Assembly (NCBI GenBank): GCA_963402885.1
Contig: OY727094.1
Coordinates: 6,822,501-6,886,500 of the forward strand
Length of the DNA: 64,000 bases
Origin: Antedon bifida
Taxonomy: Eukaryota > Echinodermata > Crinoidea > Comatulida > Antedonidae
Direction of reading: 5' to 3'
In this document: positions 53,037 through 64,000 of the stretch, one piece after another
Layout: each line of letters starts with the position of its first letter
Numbering within the stretch: position 1 is the first letter of the stretch
The notes under the pieces: model-generated
What the model was told of the DNA's origin: nothing
Seen by the model: only the letters and a program-made list of their open reading frames with translations
The model's database searches: none
Program-made: the position numbers and the translations under genes

Positions 53037-53235
53037 TACAGCCAGACTAAAATGAAACAAAGATAAGAACTTTTGATAAAATAAATAAATGAACTTTGGT
53101 TTTAATACATTATTTATAATGTGTCTCATTGTCTTGATGTAAGAGTAGGATATGTCTGGAATGAATTGGAGTAGGCCTACAATTCAACCGAGTGTATTGG
53201 ATACATAAAAGTAGTCGAAAATTAGTTGTTACTAT

Positions 53236-54205
53236 TTGTTATTCAATTCAATTCAATTCACTTTTATTTCAGAACAAATTCCATCATAACAAATAAAAAA
53301 ATCTATACCACATGTCGCACATAATAATGCCGTCGGAAAACCGTCGGTTTTCAACTAGGAGTGAAAAAAAACCAAAAACATTATTATGGCTATACTGATA
53401 CAAATTAACATACGTACAAGTATACATGAAATTATGTATACAGAAGTTCAATCCATTTTCTATGCAACTTTGAATCTTTTAGAATTCGAGAAAAAACATT
53501 ATTAAAACAGTATTACAGCTTTTTTCAATTTTTGTTTTGAAACAAAAAATTGATTTCCGAATGTACTCATAGAAGGAGGGAACATGGTTATCAACAAACA
53601 TTGCACTAGCACTACAGCTCCTTGAGCGTTTTAAAATCTTTCTAAATGCGTTATTATAACAGACCTGTAATGACTTCATAGTTTTTACATTAAAATCGCA
53701 CCATAAGGCCGCACAATACATACTAATACAGTATGACTTAAACAAAGTAATCTTAACATCCGTTGAGCATTTACTAAATTTTCTACAAAGAGAGTTACCT
53801 CTAATACATAATGATCGATATTGCCTTTTAATATCCAGTTCGTCCCTAGTATCATTACTAATAACACAACCAAGGTAGGTAGTGGATTGAACGTAATTTA
53901 GTTCTTTACCACATAGAACAGTAACATAATTACCATTCAGTTTTCTTTTCCTAGGGCAAAAGCACATGCAAATTGATTTTTTTGAATTATATAATACATC
54001 AAAGTAATTAGCAAAATCCCCACATATGTTGACCATCTTTTGGAGGGCATCTAAAGAGGGCGCAAGTAACACCATGTCGTCTGCATAACTTAAGTTGTTG
54101 AACTTTGTATTATTGAGCTCACAACCAAAATTACAATCACTAAGCATACTGTTTAAATTGTCAATGTAAACATTATATAACAGAGGAGACATAACACCAC
54201 CCTGT
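53236..54205 (-). pseudogene. 5'-truncated LINE with reverse-transcriptase domain
   Basis: A minus-strand frame of 237 codons (54192-53479), extended upstream to a QGGV start, encodes the C-terminal half of a non-LTR reverse transcriptase: GGVMSPLLYNVYID, the catalytic SYADDMVLLAPS, TTYLGCVI, then R.NSLCRKFSKC and the trailing 'thumb' region. A stop precedes QGGV, so the endonuclease and first RT blocks are missing, as expected of 5' truncation during target-primed insertion. The 3' UTR ends in (AATTG)n at 53240-53260. The pattern suits the CR1/L2/Rex1 group. The long open frame suggests a fairly recent insertion. It lies between SCLY and the DED gene. Confidence 0.8.
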
Positions 54206-55004
54206 TATATTTTTGTTTATGTTAATACCATGTTTATTGTTTATTTTTGGTAAAGACGAAAGAAAATTTAATTTTACAACCATGCCACCAAACGTTCACC
54301 TGTTTCAGATCCTTTAATTCAAACAAAATGTCGATGTTGCCAAATGATTGGAAATTAAAAAAAGAATAGATGGAAATACCAGAACTATATTTAGGATGAC
54401 GTTATTGCTCATAAAGTATGCATCATTTATTGTATTGTTGTATAATGAATTTACTGACGATTTTGACGCTACTGAGTAGAATAAACCTTGAATACGCCAT
54501 CTTGACAAAAGGTATACTGTATGTTACTAGGTATACTAGTCTGGGTTTAAATCGACGCCTATCGTGAGTATGCCTGAATTATGTACTTTTACTTATATAA
54601 TATATTAAACCTACTTTAGGCTTTATAAGTATTGTGACATCTGTGTGAAAATTAATGAAATAGTACAAAAAAATACGAAACAAATTTCATGTAACTAAGT
54701 TGAAATCAAATTAACAATCATCTATTTTTATTATACCTCCATGAATCAACAACAAAATCTAAAGCATTGCGGTCAGGTAAATCCTAAGGAACGAAAGTAG
54801 CAGTGTTTCGTGACGGTAGACGAAGACCGAACGTTAAATCAACTAACAATTCCAATATAATATAATAATAAAAGACACGGTTTTTGACTTATGTATTATA
54901 CGCAGGCGCAGATTAATTTGTATAAATTATCGTCTTTTTCGTCTCCGTCCCGAAGCGGAAGCACAATTAACGGCTTTTATTTATCTCAGCAAACTTTCCC
55001 AGGT
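54206..55004. other. No gene seen
   Basis: AT-rich sequence between the LINE and the 61-bp repeat. A 79-codon frame at 54891 runs into the repeat and has no domain. Confidence 0.5.
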
Positions 55005-55930
55005 AGCAAGCCCATATGGGACGACCCATGTCTCACGTATCTGGGCATAACCATATGGGCTTTTTACATGTTATTTCTATGGGACCCATGTGGGGAAAAC
55101 CATGGGCCAGCCCACATTAAACCCATATGAATACCATCTGGGCAATTTCATGGGTTTGCCCACATAAAACCTACATGGGACCCATACTCTAAATATCTGG
55201 GCAGGTACAATGGAGTCGCCCATATTAAACCTCCATGGGGCCCATTATGCCAAATATCTGGGGAGCATCATATAGGCTTGCCCACTTATAAAGTACATGG
55301 GCCCATACGAAAAAAATATGGGCAGATACAAATAGGCTTGGCCACATCAAATCTCCATGAGACACCTATATGCCAAATATCTGGGCGGATACATATGGGC
55401 CTGTCTACTTAAAACCTACATGGGGCCCATATGCCAAATATCTTGGCGGATACATATGGGCCTGTCTACTTAAAACCTACATGAGGCCCATATGCTAAAT
55501 TTCTGGGCAGGTACATATGGGGTTGCCCATATTAAATCTTTATGAAGCCCATATGCCAAATATCTGGGCAGATACATTATGGGGTTTTCTACATCAAGCC
55601 TCTATGGGGCCCATATACCAAATATATGGGCAGGTACATATGGGCCCCTCACACTAAACTTCCATGGGATCCATATGCCAAATAACAGGGCATATTCATA
55701 TGTGCATGTCTATTTATAACCTACATGGGACCCATATATGCTAAAAATATTGCCACATACATGATCTTGCCCACATCAAAACAACTCCATGGGGCCCATA
55801 TGCAAATATCTGGGCAGATACATAAAAGTTTGTCCTCATTCATGGGCCCCATATACCAAATGTCTATGCATATATGGCATTTGGCAAGATCTGGGCAAGA
55901 TTATGTGGGCTTCCTATATCAAACCCATAT
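55005..55930 (+). repeat. 61-bp tandem repeat with CATATGGG palindromes
   Basis: About 15 diverged copies of a unit like CCAAATATCTGGGCAGATAC, ATATGGGCCTGCCCAC, then AACCTACATGGGGCCCATAT. Period is close to 61 bp (for example 55373, 55435, 55497, 55558). It lies about 190 bp upstream of the DED coding start, so it is in that gene's 5' intron or flank. Confidence 0.85.
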
Positions 55931-56117
55931 GTAAAATATTTCAGTGTTCCGCTGTCTAGTCCACGTCAAACATATACACGAGTCGGGCTCATTTTCAAAA
56001 GGATATTTTTATGATTTTTAAAAAATGAATTACTTTGAATTGAAAACTCATACAGCAATTTAGCCAAATTTTTTTTTGTTAAAAGTCTAAAAGTATTATT
56101 TTATTTACAGAATAAAA

Positions 56118-59100
56118 ATGGATATCAATTTCCAAACGTTTCTAAAGGAACTTAGCAAAGTCTATAATGGTGAAACGGTCAAACTGCTGAGAATGCTTCT
56201 ATTTGGTATTCTACCTATTGGAGAGCTAGATGGTGAGGAAGGAAAATCAGCTTTTGACTTATTTAATAAACTTACTAGTCATGGATATATTTCTGAAAAT
56301 AATGTGACTCTGCTACTGGACATTGCTGAAGTAACTAACCAGGCATCAGCGATAGATCGTATAAACAAGTACAAGAATACTATTCAAAGCACTGACGCTT
56401 CAGGTGCTACACTAACAGCGTATCGCAAAGCACTATTTCAAGCGCTCACTAACGTCGGAAAAGACGACTTAAATGCTGTGATTAGTTTCTACCAACTGAG
56501 TAAATTTAGATTTGACAACATATGGGATGTTGTGTATCACATTGAGAAAGAAGGAATCTTGGACTCACAAGAAAACTATGAAACATTTGCAAAACATCTA
56601 AATAATGTGGCACAAAGTTGTTTAAAAGGTATGTTTACCACATAGGCCTGCTATATCCATTGTTAGTCTGACTACAGAGCAGGAACTTGAAATACATCTT
56701 AGCACTAGCCGCTATACTCCCTAAAATGATAGTTTTGCTCAGGGTAGAAATAAAATGAACAAATAAAATATTGATGTTTTTAAACAATACTTTTACTATT
56801 TGATGCTGCACCTCAGTATTCTATCATTAGCCTACCCCTTTTATTCCACATCTCTGAACTCCCGAGAGTTGTGGATTGATTGGGAATCAGAGATGAAAAT
56901 ACGACAAGTTATTACCTTGTGTTTAATGATGATATGACACTTACATTAAGTCTATTTCGAGAGTCAAATAGATTCTATATTTTATCGATCTTGACTAAAT
57001 ATTTTTGAGGAAAAAATTGTTAGGTATAATAGTAATATGCCTACATAACATCAATTTATTAAACATGTTTTCTCTGTCCTTAAATAATAATATGGTACTT
57101 ATAAGGTGCCCTTCCCGAAAGATCAGAGCGCCGTACATGCATCAAATACATAACATGTTCAATCTTCAAATTACAAGAATTAAAGCTTACAATAAAAATA
57201 ATTAGGTTAAAATGTTGAAGTATACACAATCCTTAAATAAAACTAAAATAATTTCCAGAAAAAATACTTATTATTATTAATGAAATTACGGAAACTAATG
57301 AGTCTTAAAAAGACGTCTAAAAATTTCTGATTCACGTATGCAAGCAGGAAGACCATTTCATAACTTTATGTATTCAAATTGTTATGTTTATATAAAATTA
57401 CAGAAACACCTTATCAAACACCGTCACCAATACCGACTTCATCACTGGTACAAACATTATCCGAAGACTTTGCGCCATATGGTATGTGAAATATTGTAAT
57501 GTTTCTAGAATTTTTAGCAGTGAGAATCTTAAGATGATTTCACATGGTCAATATTTTTTTTCACAATTGCCTAATTAATGTGCCGTTCTATGCGATGGAT
57601 CAGTATAAGCAATAGCTGTATTATGTGTTGTTACACTGAATTTTATTTTAGTATTTTTTCTGTAAAACTTACTAAATTCATTTTTAGCTCTTACAGTAGA
57701 TGCACTAAAGCAGCTCAATGGTTTCTCAAAATGGGAAAGTAAGTTTTTTTTCTAGCCATGTCAATATCTGTCGGGGAAGATTGCCGTTGGGAGGGGGATG
57801 CTAGTGGGTTTTTAGGGTATATATTTTTTTCAATAGTTTTTAAAACCGTAGACCGTGCCTGAGTGTTCTATGTCAATTAAGTAATTGCTTCATTCGGATT
57901 TTATAAAATAAAAAAAACGGATGGAGGGAGCGAGATTTAGATGGATGGAAACGGGAAGAAACCTTTTTAGAAAGTATGAGAGACCATCGTAGAAAAAATC
58001 AAGGTATGTAGGCTAATATTTTATTTTCTAGCAATAGTCAAGCAGTGGAATGGATGTTGCTTCTGGGAGTGAGGCTATGTAACTTTGTCAATAGTTTGTT
58101 TTACAACAACGTAATTGAATGTTGCTGAATGATCAGAGTCATTTGTTAAGCAATGGCTGTATTTATTTTTTTATAAAAGTCTATAATAGGGTTTTCATTA
58201 AGGTTTAAAGAGATTGGGGTTTGTTCTAAAATTTACCAAACAAAACTCTTTTTTATAAATTATTTTTCACCCTTTTTAGATGAAGTATACTGGACTAATT
58301 TGTCACAGTATGTATCAAATCAAGTGTTCTTGTTCTGTTCCCAACCACATCTGTAATTAACCATTTTTCTTCTGTACCAATGTGCCGTTTAATTAATTTA
58401 CCGTTTTTAGATTTTTTAATTCTATTTTATCTCTATGATAATTAACTTAATAACTGCCAAAATAAGCAATCTTCAATTCACCAGTCTGACATAATATACT
58501 TTACATTAATAAAAAGTTCTATGTATACAACCGTGTTGTGCTAACGTACTCCAAATACAGCTTGTGGCTGCTGCTATAATCGCTATTGTATATTCATAGG
58601 AATAGTAGCAATGAATTTGTCTGTTTCAATTTTAATTTATTTACCTTTTTTTAGATTCTCTAATTCGGTTTTTCCAGTATGATGATAACTTAAAAACTGC
58701 CATATTATGCATATCACTGGCAAAATATAATTTACATACATATGAAATGTATCCTCTTTAAATTCCTCAAGTTGTAAAAAATAAAGCGTTCCATACAATC
58801 GTGTTTGGCTTTAAATACACCTTGCGGCTGCTGATACTTGGTATGTTGTAGGAATAGTAACAATGAGAATTGTGAATAGTTTTTTTATAACAACCTAATC
58901 GAATGTTTTGAGTCATGATAAGTTTTGGCTTAATTTGGTATTATAGAAAGTCTACATTGGGGCGAGATTGTCATTATTTTTAATGTAAAACTTACTGAAC
59001 ATTTTTGTAAAATTATTGTTCTCCTTTTTAGAAATAATAGAAGAAGCTAAAGGTATGTAGGCTATTGTTTTATTTTCTAGCAATAGTCAAGCAGTGGAAT

Positions 59101-61763
59101 GGATGTTGCTTCTGGGAGTGAGGCTATATAACTTTGTCAATAGTTTTTTTTTTACAACAACATAATTGAATGTTACTGAATGATCAAAGTCATTTGTTAA
59201 GCAATGGCTGTATTTATTTTTTTTTTTTATAAAAAGTTTATTATAGGGTTTTCATTAAGGTGTAAAAAGAGTGGGGTTTGTTCTAAAATTTACCAAACAA
59301 AACTCATTGTTATAAAATATTTTTAACCCTTCTTAGATGAAGTATCAAAATTACATGGAAGTATACTAGACTAAATTTGTCACAGTAAAATCAGTCAATA
59401 TCAATGAAGTTAGAAGTTGCCACTGGGAGGGCACATGTCGATGTTGTTTAGAGTATTATAAACTATTATATTGTTATCTAGTTATACTGTTATATAGTTT
59501 CTTTGAAAGTGGCTGAATACTTTTGGTTCATTTGAATTATAAGAAAATCTGTTTGACGTATAAACATTTAAACCTTCTTTGCAGAGAACCAAAAAAATAA
59601 AGATTGGTTACATATCTGAGTGGCTAGGATGGTTGGGTAGTCATTTCAATGACAGAAAACAATTGTTTATAAAAATATATATTATATACGATTAGTAGCA
59701 ATGTGATTTAATATATTTCTTTAATAACAAACCTAACCAAATGTTCCCGATGTTATCAGTCATGTAAAGTAATGGCCTCATTTGATTTCTACAATTCAAT
59801 TGGGGTTACTGAGAATGTGAAATAATGTATCAAATCAAGTGTTCTTGTTCTGTTCCCAACCACATCTGTAATTAACCATTTTTCTTCTGTACCAATGTGC
59901 CGATTAATTAATTTACCGTTTTTATATTTTTTAATTCGATTTTTTCCCTATGATAATAAATTAATAACTGTCAAAATATGCAATCTTCAATTCACCAGTC
60001 TGACATAAAATACTTTACATTAATAAAAAGTTTCATACAACCGTGTTGTGCTGAATCTTACACCTCGCGACTGCTGCTATAATCGGTATTGTATATTCCT
60101 AGGAATACTGTAGTAGCAATGAGAATTGAGAACTGAATTTGTCTGTTTCGATTTTAAATTATTTACGTTTTTTTATAGATTTTCTAATTCGATTTTTTCT
60201 GTATGATAATAACCTAAAAACTGCCATATTATGCTTATCACCGGTCCAATATAAAATACATCGGTATGTGAGCTATTTTCATATACATAGAAGCAATAAG
60301 AATTGATTTTTATAACAACCCGATCGAATTTTTGAGTCATAATAAGTAATGGCTTCATTTGGTTTTATATAAAGTCTACATTAGGGTGAGATGGTGGTTG
60401 TTTTTATTGTAAAACGTACTGAACATACTCAGGTTTGTAAAATTATTTTTCCTCTTTTTACAATTATTCGAAAAAAACCGTAGATCACATGAAGGTATGT
60501 AGGCTATGCTTTATTTTTCTAGGACTAATCAATATCTTTAGGATACACACAACTTTGTCAATAGTTTTTTTTAAACCAAATTAAATGTTCCTGAATAATT
60601 TGTATTGAGTCACTTGTTAAACAATGGCTGTGGTTTTTTTAAAGTCTAAACTACTGGGGTTTTAATTATGGAGTCAAAAGAGGAGTTTTGTCTGTAAAAC
60701 ATACAAAATAAAACTCATTTTTATAGAATATTTGTTAGCCCAAAAGAATTTAGAATTTGATGTAATGTATCAACAACATAAAGTGTCTTTGTTCCTGCTG
60801 TATTTAAAACTGATTTTGTTTTTACAATCACACTTACAAATAAACATTTTCATTCTGTAACAATGTGCAGATTAATTAGATATGAATTTATTTACTATTT
60901 TCAAATTTTCTAATTCGATTTTCCTCTATGATGATAACTTATTAACTAGCAAATTATGCAATCTTAAATTAATCAGTCCAATATAAAATACGTGTTAAAT
61001 ATCCCCTCTTTAAATTTACTAAGCTAAACATAAAGGATTTCATACAACCGTTTTCTAGGATACAATATACTCCAAATACCCGCCCGAAATGACCAATCAT
61101 TGATTCTTCGCCCTTAATAACTGGTACCACACAACACATTATGAACCTTCCAATTAGCAACTTAAATGATAGACGGATACTGTTTATAGATACATAATAT
61201 TGAATAAAAATGTTCTTTTTGCAGAGTTTTTTTTGAAATTTTTGAGTCCTTTGTCGAATTGGTTTGATGAAAGAAATTATACTGATCAGTTGAGGGTGTT
61301 GTACAAAGACAAAATACCATCTGTCAGCGCTCTACGAGAAGCTAAAAGCACAATGGATCTGTTCAAACAACTGGAAAACGAGGGCCATCTTTCTGCTACC
61401 AACACAAAAATTCTTGTCGACACGATTAATGTCACTGGTACTAAAGGTGTTTTGGGGGTCAGCAAACACTTGCAAGACATATATGATAAAGCAGACCATC
61501 GTGTAACATCTTTCTCGTCGTATCGTCAATTGCTGATGCAGTTCGGTAATTCACTTTCTGAAAGTGATGTAACAAAGCTCTCTGCTCTACTAAATGGAAG
61601 TAGAAATGAGTGGACTGTGATATTAGATCTTGAAGAAAGTGGTATCCTAAATGAAGATGAGTTGCAACAATTTATCAAACATCTGAAGGAGAACGGGATA
61701 CTTGGTGGTGCCAAAACGTTGGAACGGAAACGGAGGAAGACAAACCACCCAACGAAATGCTGA
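56118..61763 (+). CDS. Four-DED protein: two tandem death-effector-domain pairs, no caspase domain
   Basis: Exons: 56118-56628, 57404-57481, 57688-57738, 59032-59052, 61225-61763. All introns are GT/AG in phase 1, giving 399 aa. An acceptor (TTTACAG, 56110) just before ATG implies an upstream 5' UTR exon. Residues 1-170 resemble the N-terminal DED pair of caspase-8 and c-FLIP (FQTFLKELSKVY, LFNKLTSHGYISE, LLLDIAEV, LTAYRKALFQ, HIEKEGIL). A Pro/Ser/Thr-rich linker spans about 171-220. Residues 221-385 repeat the same pair (LFKQLENEGHLSATN, FSSYRQLLMQFG, LEESGILNEDEL). A basic tail, ERKRRK, ends at a stop. Such domains build death-receptor and NF-kB signalling assemblies. With no protease or death domain it could be an adaptor or decoy (inference). 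The 21-bp exon is optional without changing phase. It could instead be two adjacent genes. Confidence 0.72.
57985..61050 (+). repeat. Duplicated intronic units with microexon-like sites (DED gene)
   Basis: Three diverged units begin at the shared GTATGTAGGCTA donor word (58004, 59053, 60494). Units 1 and 2 share GCAATAGTCAAGCAGTGGAA, GATGTTGCTTCTGGGAGTGA, ACCCTT-TTAGATGAAGTAT and GTTCTGTTCCCAACCACATC. Each start is preceded by a short acceptor-to-donor segment. The one at 59032-59052 is open in the required phase. Those at about 57970-58003 and 60465-60493 contain stops or lack an AG acceptor. This looks like tandem duplication of a small-exon unit with decay of two copies. Confidence 0.65.
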
Positions 61764-61813
61764 AATGAATGAGATACCAGGTCGAAATGCTCTATGGCTT
61801 ATATGACTGTCAT

Positions 61814-61957
61814 GCTTGGTTTCTACTAAGTCACAACGCAAGAATGTATGTGCATGAATGTAATTCAACCAATCACAGGCGGAAGGTTATTCGAATTGTC
61901 GCGTGTCATTGCCCAACTGGCTTGCGTTGCCGCATTGCGTCCTAGAAACCAAGCTTT
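61814..61957. mobile_element. MITE family 1 in the DED gene 3' UTR
   Basis: GCTTGGTTTCTACTAAGTCA to GTCCTAGAAACCAAGC, with a CCAATCACAGGCGGA core. It begins about 50 bp after the stop codon and so is probably transcribed as a hairpin in the mRNA. Confidence 0.7.
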
Positions 61958-62951
61958 ATTGAAAAAACGCATTTTAGTCAGTGACAGACATCATAGTGTC
62001 TCATTTTTACCATAATTTGTCTCGTACTTTAAGTTCAACAAACCAATCTCTATCTTTCCACGTCTGTAAATAACTTTAACAAATAATTCATGATCTATTG
62101 ATTCTAATTTATTTTGTCTGTCGAAGAATTATTCTTGTTTTAACTCTCATTTCAAAACTTTTAAATAAATATATTAAAATTACATATTTAATTGTAGTTT
62201 TACTTATTAATTAATTATCATTTATGTTAGTATTTTCATATGTATATTATTTGATAGAAATAAAACGATCAGTGGCAGAATACTAAATAAGACTGAATAT
62301 GTTTTAATAATCATTTACCCGTTATCTATATTTTAGTTATACTGTAGAGGTGTATTCAAAACGTTGATGATTAAGTAAGTTCTCTTTTTCTTGCTGAAAA
62401 ATAATTGTATTTAACATTGTTACTTATCACAAGCAAATATGGTTATTCTTATTATAATTAATAAAATTATTATCAGTACATTTGTCATGCTTTGATAATG
62501 GTTAATATAATACAATCAGTACAGCAGTATTTTGATCATAATACATTGATAATAATGTTTGTTTGTAAATTACAACAGTTGTTTTATCGTTTGGTTTGTA
62601 TTTGACTAGTAGGCCTATAAATAGAAGTGTATTATTATCATAGAATTTTAGTTATGGATGATAGTTTCTTGTTTGAACAAGCTATAATATAAAATGGAGT
62701 ACTTATATTACTCGAACGTTTTGATATCCATCTTTATCAACTGACTGCTTGTTTTGACAAGCAGCCTGGTCGTGACGTGTCATCACAACAAATAGATGAC
62801 GTAACATTTAGTTTAAGATATTGACTACAATAGTCTGTATACAATGACATAATTTCAGAATTGATTGAGAAAAACATTTAATTAGTAAATTAGTCTAAAG
62901 TTGTATAATATTATTATAACAAAATAGATTTTAAAAGACATGGGGTTTAAT
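61958..62951. other. DED gene 3' flank; no further gene seen
   Basis: AT-rich. AATAAA-type signals occur (for example near 62165 and 62259). A small hairpin CTGCTTGT/ACAAGCAG lies near 62745-62764. No exon is recognised. Confidence 0.45.
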
Positions 62952-63050
62952 TTATTTTTGTTTGTAACCATGACCTTGTAAATACATATCACCTCCACCA
63001 CACAATCCGGCTGAATAGAGACCCACAATACCCGCAGCGTAGATTGACAT
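62952..63050 (-). CDS. Small open frame in the duplicated unit, copy 1 (unrecognised)
   Basis: A minus-strand frame of 32 codons starts MSIYAAGIVGLYSAG and continues LCGGGDMYLQ. Its composition is hydrophobic and glycine-rich, and its base content differs from the AT-rich flanks. It may be part of an exon of a gene on the minus strand, a microprotein, or chance. I do not recognise the family, and no splice context is certain. Confidence 0.25.
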   Translation of the reverse strand: MSIYAAGIVGLYSAGLCGGGDMYLQGHGYKQK

Positions 63051-63416
63051 ATTTATGAAAATTTGTACTAAATTGTACAATATGCCTACTATACAATATG
63101 ATTTGGAATTTGATTAAAGATGATAAAACATTTGTTTGTGTAAGTTTTATAACGTTACCATTTAACTATTTTAGTTTTTACGGTAATTAATTATGACTTT
63201 GTAAATACATATCACCTCCACCACACAATCCGGCTGAATAGAGACCCACAATACCCGCAGCGTAGATTGACATATTTATGAAAATTTGTACTAAATTGTA
63301 CAATATGCCTACTATACAATATGATTTGGAATTTGATTAAAGATGATAAAACATTTGTTTGTGTAAGTTTTATAACGTTACCATTTAACTATTTTAGTTT
63401 TTACGGTAATTAATTA
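62970..63416 (+). repeat. Recent 223-bp tandem duplication
   Basis: Units 62970-63192 and 63193-63416 are almost identical (ATGAC-TTGTAAATACATA start, TTTTTACGGTAATTAATTAT end). The central ~75 bp (CACCTCCACCACACAATCCG onward) is much richer in GC than its surroundings. Confidence 0.9.
63187..63273 (-). CDS. Small open frame in the duplicated unit, copy 2 (unrecognised)
   Basis: Same first 25 codons as copy 1, then SHN and a stop instead of GHGYKQK, because the unit edge differs. The coding-like core is unchanged between the two copies, but the duplication is too recent for this to show selection. Confidence 0.22.
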   Translation of the reverse strand: MSIYAAGIVGLYSAGLCGGGDMYLQSHN

Positions 63417-63554
63417 TTATTAATTATAATTAATAATTTTATAACGTTACCATTTTAATATTTTATTAGTTTCACTGCTATTTAACAAATAAAATACTAT
63501 AAAAGGTTGTTTAAAATGTGTTGTTTGATTTTTCTTTCTGTGATATAATTATAT

Positions 63555-64000
63555 TATAGGGTTCTAGGACACCTACCCCCTAGACAGTTACCCCCCGGAT
63601 GTTTACCACCCGGACAACTACCCGCTTAGGACAACTACCCCCCGGACAACTACTCCCCGGACAACCACCCCCTTAGGACAACTACCCCCTTAGGACAACT
63701 ACCCCCTTAGGACAACTACCCCCTTAGGACAACTACCCCCTTAGGACAACTACCCCCTTAAGACAACTACCCCCTTAGGACAACTACCCCCTTAGGATAA
63801 CTACCCCCGGTCAACTACACTGTTGCAGAGTCAGGTTGTTCCTAGGGGGTAATTGTCCGGGGGGTAGTTGTCCTAAGGGGGTTGTTGTCCTAAGGGGGTA
63901 GTTGTCCTAAGGGGGTAGTTGTCCGGGGGGTATTTGTCCGGGGGGTAGTTGTCCTAAAGGGGTAGTTGTCCTAAGGGGGTAGTTGTCCAGGTGGTGGTTG
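63555..64000. repeat. GC-rich inverted minisatellite running off the window
   Basis: The left arm (63575-63815) repeats the 17-bp unit ACAACTACCCCCTTAGG and a 15-bp variant ACAACTACCCCCCGG. After a short centre (GTTGCAGAGTCAGGTTGTTC) the right arm repeats the inverse, GGGGGTAGTTGTCCTAAG, up to the last base. The right arm is G-rich on the plus strand and could form hairpins or G-quadruplexes. It is probably a foldback element whose right end lies beyond the window. Confidence 0.85.

Noticed and set aside
61286-61868. Several minus-strand frames of 60-73 codons
   Set aside because: Antisense shadows of the last exon of the DED gene.

Overview
The window is AT-rich animal genomic DNA: long introns with GT/AG borders, polyadenylation signals, tRNA-derived SINEs, non-LTR retrotransposon fragments, and many small inverted-repeat elements. 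The dense GGCCTA-type motifs (strongest at 3530-3910) and the gene families point to a marine invertebrate deuterostome. An echinoderm is most likely, but that is inference.

Region 1 (1-7100) has no supportable gene. It holds nested inverted-repeat elements, a possible 2.58-kb TIR transposon, and a foldback composite of two SINE arms around a MITE. Region 2 (7.1-37.2 kb) is a tandem cluster of secreted fibrinogen-related genes built as signal peptide, PAN/apple-like domain, then a fibrinogen C-terminal domain on three exons. There are two intact-looking genes (FREP-A 9132-15417, 314 aa; FREP-B 17973-27503, 310 aa). There is also a stranded signal-peptide exon with a one-base frameshift (7170-7228), an intact PAN exon without fibrinogen core exons (30781-31031), and two broken last exons (32200-32421, 35358-35594) inside a tandem segmental duplication of about 2.9 kb. 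Intron 1 of FREP-A contains a 21-bp minisatellite of about 1.4 kb that is open in several frames.

Region 3 (38.0-53.1 kb) holds two housekeeping genes head to head, with start codons 238 bp apart. NOP2 (16 exons, minus strand, 898 aa) is the 28S rRNA m5C methyltransferase of the nucleolus. SCLY (13 exons, plus strand, 412 aa) is selenocysteine lyase. For both, the summed exon lengths are divisible by three and all exon phases join. Both genes carry SINE, MITE and LINE insertions in their introns.

Region 4 (53.2-64 kb) starts with a 5'-truncated LINE reverse transcriptase on the minus strand and a 61-bp tandem repeat. A gene at 56118-61763 then encodes two tandem death-effector-domain pairs (four DEDs, 399 aa) with no caspase domain. 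Its intron consists of duplicated units that carry decayed microexon-like sites. The window ends in a recent 223-bp tandem duplication that contains a small reading frame, and in a large GC-rich inverted minisatellite that runs off the edge.

The fibrinogen-related cluster and the DED gene both suggest innate immunity, but they are separate loci. NOP2 and SCLY probably share a promoter but act in unrelated pathways.
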